The position numbers and the translations under genes were made by a program. A stretch of 64,000 nt of DNA from contig JAJVIC010000010.1 in NCBI GenBank assembly GCA_022072225.1, positions 408,995 through 472,994 of the forward strand. Reading direction: 5' to 3'. The notes beneath the pieces were generated by a model. It searched no databases. It was not told the DNA's origin and saw only the letters and a list, made by a program, of their open reading frames with translations. Positions within the stretch are counted from its first letter, which is position 1, and every line of letters begins with the position of its first letter. This document shows, piece after piece, positions 59,304-64,000 of the stretch. Origin of the DNA: Bacteroidia bacterium (GTDB taxonomy: Bacteria; Bacteroidota; Bacteroidia; SXHM01).

Positions 59304-59957
59304 TTATCTGCCAAAAGCATTGTCAATATAACCTGCTTCCACTTCGGTAACACGGTCAATAAATTTATTGAATACCTCTTTGCTTACAGCAACGGTTGCC
59401 TTGTAACCGTCATTTGCAAAATGATACAGAGGCATAACGCCAAACATAATGGCAAAGCCGTATGCCGCCTTCAGTAATACTTCGTTAAACGGGCGGTGCG
59501 CCAGTTGATGGCTTACCAACATGCACTTGAGTGCTACAAAAAGTTGTTCGCGTCTTTCGGCTTCCATGCCCAATTCTTTGTACAGAACAAAGTATTCGTC
59601 AAGGCTTATTTTTACTCCTTCTTTCCAGCCTTTTTTAATAAGCAGTGCAGCCATTTTTCGGTCAAGCGCATGGGTCAGCCGATTCAGTTCTATCAGATTT
59701 TCAAGGTTCTCACGCGTATGTTCATTCAGTTGATTTTTTACTTTCTGGTAGGTATTGATGGCAATCTGAATAATGGTATCCTGCGCCTCTAAATCATAAA
59801 TCTGTTCAAAGAAAAACTTCACTAATTTTTCAGTGTCCTTGCGGTTAAAATAATCTGCATAATCTTTGCGAAAACGTTCAACCTGACTGCGCACAATTTC
59901 TTCCTGTGCTTTTCTCAGCAAAATGTTCTCGGGTGTTTCTTCTTTTTTGTCGGCCAT
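59304..59957 (-). CDS. Helical protein of unknown function
   Basis: The 217-aa protein has no signal peptide and is predicted to be almost wholly alpha-helical: a charged N-terminal helix (EEIVRSQVERFRKDYADYFN), the FFFEQIYDLEAQDTIIQIA segment, a coiled-coil-prone middle (LNEHTRENLENLIELNRLTH), then MLVSHQLAHRPFNEVLLKAA and a weakly hydrophobic AIMFGVMPLYHF. It ends IDNAFGR. I do not recognise the family. It converges with the T9SS gene, two bases between stops, and appears monocistronic. Confidence 0.7.
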   Translation of the reverse strand: MADKKEETPENILLRKAQEEIVRSQVERFRKDYADYFNRKDTEKLVKFFFEQIYDLEAQDTIIQIAINTYQKVKNQLNEHTRENLENLIELNRLTHALDRKMAALLIKKGWKEGVKISLDEYFVLYKELGMEAERREQLFVALKCMLVSHQLAHRPFNEVLLKAAYGFAIMFGVMPLYHFANDGYKATVAVSKEVFNKFIDRVTEVEAGYIDNAFGR

Positions 59958-60046
59958 AATTCAAAATATTTTTGCAAAGCTATTAATAGAAACATTAGTA
60001 ATGTCTATGCATAAATTCACCAGGCAAAACTGTTTGCAGAAAGACT

Positions 60047-60054
60047 TATATTTG
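60047..60054 (+). promoter_or_regulatory. -7 element for the PIN toxin-antitoxin pair
   Basis: TATATTTG matches TAnnTTTG, 13 bases before the antitoxin ATG at 60068. No -33 at normal spacing was seen. Confidence 0.4.
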
Positions 60055-60067
60055 TAAAAAAAACAAA

Positions 60068-60289
60068 ATGCTTCTATCACCTTCAAACTCAGTTATTGAA
60101 GACATTGTTCGCACAATAGAACTAATGTCTGAAGAAGAACAGAAAATATTGCTTACAAGGTTGCGTCTTCAAAATTTGCTTTCGGGTAAAAAGAAAGCTG
60201 TTGTGGGCGCAAAGAAAATTAAGCCGCTTTCATTAAAAGAAATTGACCGCATTAAGCACGACTCGAGAAAAGCGAATGCGCGTAAATAG
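60068..60289 (+). CDS. Putative antitoxin of a PIN-toxin pair
   Basis: The 73-aa protein has a helical N-terminus (SNSVIEDIVRTIELMSEEEQ) and a basic C-terminus (KKKAVVGAKKIKPLSLKEID). Its stop lies 14 bases inside the following PIN gene, the tight overlap typical of toxin-antitoxin pairs. Family membership is inferred mainly from position, size and charge pattern. Confidence 0.72.
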   Translation: MLLSPSNSVIEDIVRTIELMSEEEQKILLTRLRLQNLLSGKKKAVVGAKKIKPLSLKEIDRIKHDSRKANARK

Positions 60290-60722
60290 GTTTGTTTTAG
60301 ATGTAAATATCTGGGTAAGTTATTTTATTGCTTCAAAACATGAGGTGTTACTCCGACTTATCTATGAAAATGAGCTCACTGTTTTTTCCTGCGATGAATT
60401 ACTCTTTGAATTGGAAAGGGTTTTGAAATATGAACACCTCAAAAAATATAAGATTAATATCAGGGAAGCATTAAGGATTGTAGAAGAATCGTCTTGTAAT
60501 TTTAAAATCAGTTATCCTATAAAGAAATACATACCTAACGATCCTGATGATAATTATGTGATTGCTCTTGCACTTCAAACCAATTCAGGTTATGTAACCA
60601 GTGGCGACAAACATATTCTTGAAGAAAAAGCAAAACTTGAAAAGAAATTTTCAAAACTTAAAATTATAACCAAAGCAGAATTTGAAGCAATGTTTACTCG
60701 TAAACAAGGCAACAGAAAATAA
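60276..60722 (+). CDS. PIN-domain toxin (COG1569 type)
   Basis: From the ATG at 60276 (MRVNRFVLDVNIWVSYFIAS) the product is 148 aa. It has the PIN acidic residues D9 (FVLDVNIW), Glu in DELLFELERVL and the C-terminal PNDPDDNYVIALALQTNSGY with VTSGDKHILE. This is the 'putative toxin component near PIN' family, predicted metal-dependent RNases. An upstream ATG at 60243 would overlap the antitoxin by 47 bases and is less likely. It ends 11 bases before uvrB. Confidence 0.88.
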   Translation: MRVNRFVLDVNIWVSYFIASKHEVLLRLIYENELTVFSCDELLFELERVLKYEHLKKYKINIREALRIVEESSCNFKISYPIKKYIPNDPDDNYVIALALQTNSGYVTSGDKHILEEKAKLEKKFSKLKIITKAEFEAMFTRKQGNRK

Positions 60723-60733
60723 TATCTTTTGGA

Positions 60734-62761
60734 GTGCAGTTTCAATTAACATCCGAATACAAACCCACAGGCGATCAACCCGAAGCTATTAAGCAATTGG
60801 TGGAAGGTGTAAATCGCGGTGACGAGAATCAAACGCTGCTGGGGGTTACCGGTTCGGGAAAAACATTTACCATAGCCAACGTAATTCAGCAGGTGCAAAA
60901 GCCCACGCTGATTATGAGCCACAATAAAACATTGGCGGCACAATTATACAGCGAGTTCAAGCAATTCTTCCCGCAAAATGCGGTCGAGTATTTTGTGTCA
61001 TACTACGATTATTATCAGCCCGAAGCCTACATTCCGGTTACCAATACATTTATTGAAAAAGACCTTTCCATTAACGAAGAAATTGAGAAGTTGCGTTTGA
61101 GTACCACTTCTGCTTTGCTCTCCGGAAGGCGCGATGTAATTGTGGTTTCATCCGTTTCCTGTATTTACGGTATCGGTAATCCAACCGACTTTAAACAAAA
61201 CATTATCAACCTTGAACTTCATCAGAAAATAAGCAGAAACAAATTGTTGCATACACTGGTATCGTCTCTCTATTCGCGTACCGAAGCCCAGTTTGAGCGC
61301 GGTAACTTTCGCGTAAAAGGCGATACCGTTGATGTGTTCCCGGCTTATGCCGATTATGCTTACCGCATTGTTTTTTTCGGTGATGAAATTGAAGAACTGG
61401 AAATGTTCGATCCTGCTTCCGGAGGAAGAATTGAAGCATTGCGGCACATGGTTATTTATCCTGCCAACATTTTTGTTACCTCAAAAGATACGATGTTTTC
61501 AGCCATCAAAGAAATTCAGGACGACCTGATGAAACAGTACGAGTATTTTATGGAGATTGGCCGCGTGCAGGAAGCCAAACGCCTGAAAGAACGTACCGAA
61601 TTTGATCTGGAAATGATGCGCGAACTGGGCTACTGTTCAGGTATTGAAAACTACTCGCGCTATTTTGATAAACGTTTGCCCGGCACCCGCCCCTTTTGCC
61701 TGATCGATTATTTTCCCGATGATTACCTGATGGTGATAGATGAAAGTCATGTATCAATTCCGCAGTTTCGCGCCATGTACGGGGGCGACCGTTCGCGTAA
61801 ACTCAATCTGGTGGAATACGGTTTCCGTTTACCGGCTGCCATGGATAACCGTCCGTTGAAGTTTGATGAGTTTGAGAGCCTGCAAAATCAGGTTATTTAT
61901 GTAAGCGCAACACCTGCCGATTTTGAATTGCAGAAATCAAACGGGGTAGTGGTGGAACAGGTAATTCGCCCTACAGGCTTGCTGGACCCGCCCATTGAAA
62001 TCCGCCCGGTGTTAAATCAGGTAGACGATTTGTTGGACGAAATAAACCTGACAGTAAAAAAAAGCGAGCGTGTGTTGGTAACCACACTTACCAAACGCAT
62101 GGCCGAAGAGCTCGCAAAATACATCACCAATCTTGGAATTAACTGCCGCTATATTCACAGCGATGTAGACACATTAGAGCGTGTAGAATTACTTCGCGAT
62201 TTACGCCTCGGAAATTTTGATGTGCTGGTTGGAATAAACCTCTTGCGCGAAGGATTGGATTTGCCCGAGGTTTCATTGGTTGCCGTTCTGGATGCCGATA
62301 AAGAAGGTTTTCTTCGCTCGGCACGTTCGCTTACGCAAATTGCAGGGCGCGCTGCCCGAAATGTAAATGGCCGTGTAATTATGTATGCCGATAAAGTAAC
62401 CGACTCCATGCAGCAAACCATTGACGAAACTACAAGGCGCAGGGAGAAGCAGATTAAATACAATCTTGAAAATAACATTACTCCGGCCTCTACCACCAAA
62501 TCAAAAGAAGCCATTATGCAGGGTACAGGACTTGCAAAAAGCCATGCCTCACTTCATAAACCAAAAGTGTATGTGGAGAACGAAAACTTTAACCTGGCTG
62601 CCGACCCCGTAATGCAATACATGAGTAAAGAAGATTTGGAAAAATCATTTAACAAAACCCGCAAGGCTATGGAAGCTGCTGCCAAAGAGCTTGACTTTGC
62701 CGAAGCAGCGAGGTTGCGTGATGAAATGTATGCTATTGAGAAGCTGATGAAGGGGAAATAA
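60734..62761 (+). CDS. uvrB: UvrABC excinuclease subunit B
   Basis: The 675-aa helicase-like protein starts at GTG (60734; MQFQLTSEYKPTGDQPEAI). It has Walker A GVTGSGKTFT, the beta-hairpin region SYYDYYQPEAYIP, the DEAD-box-like VIDESHVSIPQ, motif VI QIAGRAARNVNGRV and a C-terminal UVR domain (KELDFAEAARLRDEMYAIEK). It loads at DNA damage and recruits UvrC. A partial second copy of its last 99 bases lies at 63463-63561. The gene sits between two toxin-antitoxin modules. Confidence 0.96.
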   Translation: MQFQLTSEYKPTGDQPEAIKQLVEGVNRGDENQTLLGVTGSGKTFTIANVIQQVQKPTLIMSHNKTLAAQLYSEFKQFFPQNAVEYFVSYYDYYQPEAYIPVTNTFIEKDLSINEEIEKLRLSTTSALLSGRRDVIVVSSVSCIYGIGNPTDFKQNIINLELHQKISRNKLLHTLVSSLYSRTEAQFERGNFRVKGDTVDVFPAYADYAYRIVFFGDEIEELEMFDPASGGRIEALRHMVIYPANIFVTSKDTMFSAIKEIQDDLMKQYEYFMEIGRVQEAKRLKERTEFDLEMMRELGYCSGIENYSRYFDKRLPGTRPFCLIDYFPDDYLMVIDESHVSIPQFRAMYGGDRSRKLNLVEYGFRLPAAMDNRPLKFDEFESLQNQVIYVSATPADFELQKSNGVVVEQVIRPTGLLDPPIEIRPVLNQVDDLLDEINLTVKKSERVLVTTLTKRMAEELAKYITNLGINCRYIHSDVDTLERVELLRDLRLGNFDVLVGINLLREGLDLPEVSLVAVLDADKEGFLRSARSLTQIAGRAARNVNGRVIMYADKVTDSMQQTIDETTRRREKQIKYNLENNITPASTTKSKEAIMQGTGLAKSHASLHKPKVYVENENFNLAADPVMQYMSKEDLEKSFNKTRKAMEAAAKELDFAEAARLRDEMYAIEKLMKGK

Positions 62762-62767
62762 AAAGCG
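62669..62767 (+). repeat. Direct repeat, copy A: 3' end of uvrB
   Basis: These 99 bases (last 30 codons of uvrB, the stop and six further bases AAAGCG) recur at 63463-63561 with five mismatches. Three mismatches are silent, two change one residue (Ala to Thr). The repeats flank the ParE module and 695 bases of intervening DNA. Confidence 0.9.
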
Positions 62768-62822
62768 AGGTACAAAAGAACTTTATACACAACAGAGGCG
62801 CATCTGAGCAAACTAAGATATT

Positions 62823-63119
62823 TTAACGCTTTTTATAACGCTTGTTCGGCTTACGTTTTGTGTTTATTATCTGGTAAACAATAACATTTGTTCCTTCTAT
62901 TTCATAAATTACCAAATAAGGAAATCGCTTTAACATGGCTTGCCTGAATTCTTTATATTTTTTAGAACAACCTTCAGCATATTCGGTTAAATATTCAGCA
63001 ACACGTTCCCATTCATCCAAAAATTCGACTCCAAGATTTACTTTTTGATTTTCATACCATAAAAAAGCATCTGCCAATTGAGCAGATGCTTTTTCTTTCA
63101 CAACGATTGTTCGTTTCAT
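62823..63119 (-). CDS. RelE/ParE-family toxin
   Basis: The 98-aa protein has the RelE/ParE fold pattern: KEKASAQLADAFLWYENQKV helix, a middle LGVEFLDEWERVAEYL, and the C-terminal strands FRQAMLKRFPYLVIYEIEG and VIVYQIINTKRKP. These toxins either cleave mRNA at the ribosome or poison gyrase. The start overlaps the antitoxin gene by four bases. Confidence 0.88.
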   Translation of the reverse strand: MKRTIVVKEKASAQLADAFLWYENQKVNLGVEFLDEWERVAEYLTEYAEGCSKKYKEFRQAMLKRFPYLVIYEIEGTNVIVYQIINTKRKPNKRYKKR

Positions 63120-63361
63120 TTTTTCAATTTGCCTAAAGCAATTTTCCGTACTTCTGCTACCGAATACGATTTTGATTTTCCGGCTTTATGCAATTTTCGC
63201 TCTTTGTCTAATTCACTCTTTACATCAGGGCTTAATTCAAAATCAGTGTTGTAATTCTGTGAGTATTCTTTAAACAGTGCATATACTGCTTTTAGAAATC
63301 CGGCATCGGGCATATTATCAACTGCTTTGTGCAGTTCTTTTTTTATTGCAATTGTTGTCAT
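63116..63361 (-). CDS. Antitoxin of the ParE-type pair
   Basis: The 81-aa protein is the small addiction-module antitoxin type seen with RelE/ParE toxins in Bacteroidota: a helical N-terminus (IAIKKELHKAVDNMPDAGFL) and a basic tail with YSVAEVRKIALGKLKK. It is the first gene of the pair, and its ATGA overlaps the toxin start. Confidence 0.85.
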   Translation of the reverse strand: MTTIAIKKELHKAVDNMPDAGFLKAVYALFKEYSQNYNTDFELSPDVKSELDKERKLHKAGKSKSYSVAEVRKIALGKLKK

Positions 63362-63429
63362 TTTATAGCTGTTGTTTGTGCAAATTTAAATTTTAATTTA
63401 AAAACTTATATTGTATGCCGCTTTGCATT

Positions 63430-63555
63430 ATGCCTAAAATAGAACATTTCGCTCACAGGACCATGGAAGCAACTGCCAAAGAGCTTGACTTTGCAGAAGC
63501 AGCGAGGTTGCGTGATGAAATGTATGCTATTGAAAAGTTGATGAAGGGGAAATAA
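63430..63555 (+). pseudogene. 41-codon UVR-domain micro-ORF from a duplicated uvrB end
   Basis: An open frame from ATG 63430 (MPKIEHFAHRTMEATAKELD) runs into the duplicated uvrB tail and ends with its stop (DEMYAIEKLMKGK). It is mostly the UVR motif alone. It is probably a duplication fragment, but the frame is intact and three of five changes against uvrB are silent, so expression cannot be excluded. Confidence 0.6.
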
Positions 63556-63561
63556 AAAGCG
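63463..63561 (+). repeat. Direct repeat, copy B: displaced 3' end of uvrB
   Basis: This copy matches 62669-62767 at 94 of 99 positions. Upstream sequence is unrelated to uvrB and similarity begins abruptly at the ATG codon of Met-Glu-Ala; it ends six bases after the stop. With copy A it brackets the ParE toxin-antitoxin genes like attachment-site or target duplications. Confidence 0.88.
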
Positions 63562-63589
63562 TTGCCGCGCTGCGGGGCAATTACCCTAA

Positions 63590-63775
63590 TTATTTCTTTA
63601 CTTCTTCCAATGCCATGCCGCAAACAGCGCAACTGCCGGCTTTGTCGTAGGTTTTATCGCCTTCGCATTTCATAGGACATTGATACGTTGCCGCTTGTGT
63701 TGTTGAATTGCTGCATGATGAAAAACTGCTTGTTACAATTGCAACTGCAGCTAGTAGGGTGAGGATTTTTTTCAT
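63590..63775 (-). CDS. Small lipoprotein with heavy-metal-binding domain
   Basis: The 61-aa protein has a lipoprotein signal (MKKILTLLAAVAIVTSSFSS then Cys21) and a heavy-metal-binding domain pattern: YQCPMKCEGDKT, then AGSCAVCGMALEEV. This is the Cys-Pro-Met ... Cys-x2-Cys-Gly-Met motif of HMBD proteins linked to copper handling. No copper transporter is nearby. It appears monocistronic. Confidence 0.82.
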   Translation of the reverse strand: MKKILTLLAAVAIVTSSFSSCSNSTTQAATYQCPMKCEGDKTYDKAGSCAVCGMALEEVKK

Positions 63776-64000
63776 GAGGGTGGGGGTTTATGTTAGGTTA
63801 CACTTGTTGTCAAGCACCAAAAGTAATAGAAACTGATAGCGGTTGAAGTTGCGGTGTCAGCCCCGCTTGCAACAAGCACATGTGCCTGTTGCACAACTGA
63901 CTCAAAGGTGTTAAAAAGTTTTGAAAACGCAAGAATAAAAAGCAAAAAGCTGAAATTATTTTTGTGTTCATGCAAGGCAAAAAACCATACACCGAAAAAC
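63776..64000. other. Right-edge region without a supported gene
   Basis: No gene with a recognisable domain, ribosome-binding context or family match was found in these 225 bases. Two overlapping minus-strand frames of 60 codons exist but share no known motif. The region may hold the start or end of a gene truncated by the window. Confidence 0.5.

Noticed and set aside
60068..63361. Defence island
   Set aside because: Only two toxin-antitoxin pairs and a housekeeping repair gene; no restriction, CRISPR or abortive-infection genes.
63562..63589. Terminator hairpin after the displaced uvrB tail
   Set aside because: A GC-rich imperfect stem is present but lacks a T tract and pairs poorly.
63793..63992. 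Two overlapping 60-codon minus-strand frames at the right edge
   Set aside because: They share the same DNA in different frames, have no domain and no sensible start context.

Overview
The window looks like a chromosomal segment of a free-living member of the Bacteroidota. Five predicted secreted proteins end in a type IX secretion (T9SS) type A sorting domain. Many genes are preceded by the Bacteroidota -7 promoter element TAnnTTTG. NuoG is the short form typical of the phylum, and phylum-typical families occur (DUF5606, an Omp28/DUF6029/TlpA cluster, a stand-alone HsdR-N protein). Family names rest on motif reading and recall; no searches were run.

Layout. 0.07-5.6 kb: a minus-strand TetR-ABC-HlyD-TolC-CutA-like export operon whose promoter is buried in a 35-bp perfect palindrome. 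5.7-15.3 kb: a visibly AT-rich stretch holding a beta-barrel/TPR pair and an eight-gene minus-strand operon (SPFH lipoprotein, isocitrate dehydrogenase, CutA/PII-like protein, a 58-aa membrane peptide, a coiled-coil protein, DUF6671, Sua5/TsaC and an SbtA-type bicarbonate permease), with a CbbR/CmpR-like LysR gene diverging from its head. Several products handle CO2 or bicarbonate, so it reads as a candidate inorganic-carbon system. 15.3-30.5 kb: M23 peptidase, AMP nucleosidase, HsdR-N protein, a four-unit palindrome array, an S8 protease, M3 peptidase, DUF3179, HemN, TerB-like, a GlcD-like oxidase and an M43 protease. 30.7-36.7 kb: dnaE, trxA, a DUF58 gene and tRNA-Asp.

37.0-50.8 kb: a complete 14-subunit complex I operon (nuoA-N). 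It is interrupted at C/D and F/G by inverted-repeat-flanked elements, each encoding a four-helix-bundle protein of the 23S rRNA intervening-sequence (S23) family. The first copy is frameshifted in a poly-A run. An ORF-less stretch with the same sequence style lies at A/B. All other nuo junctions are tight.

50.8-59.9 kb: a barrel protein, a secreted GH31 glycosidase, the Omp28-DUF6029-TlpA operon and two further T9SS cargo proteins. 60.0-63.8 kb: uvrB between a PIN-type and a ParE-type toxin-antitoxin module; the ParE module lies between two 99-bp copies of the uvrB 3' end. A small heavy-metal-binding lipoprotein closes the window.

The strongest candidates for undescribed biology are the bicarbonate-themed operon with its CutA/PII-like protein, the S23 elements inside the complex I transcript, the uvrB 3'-end duplication around a toxin-antitoxin pair, and the palindrome array at 18.4 kb.
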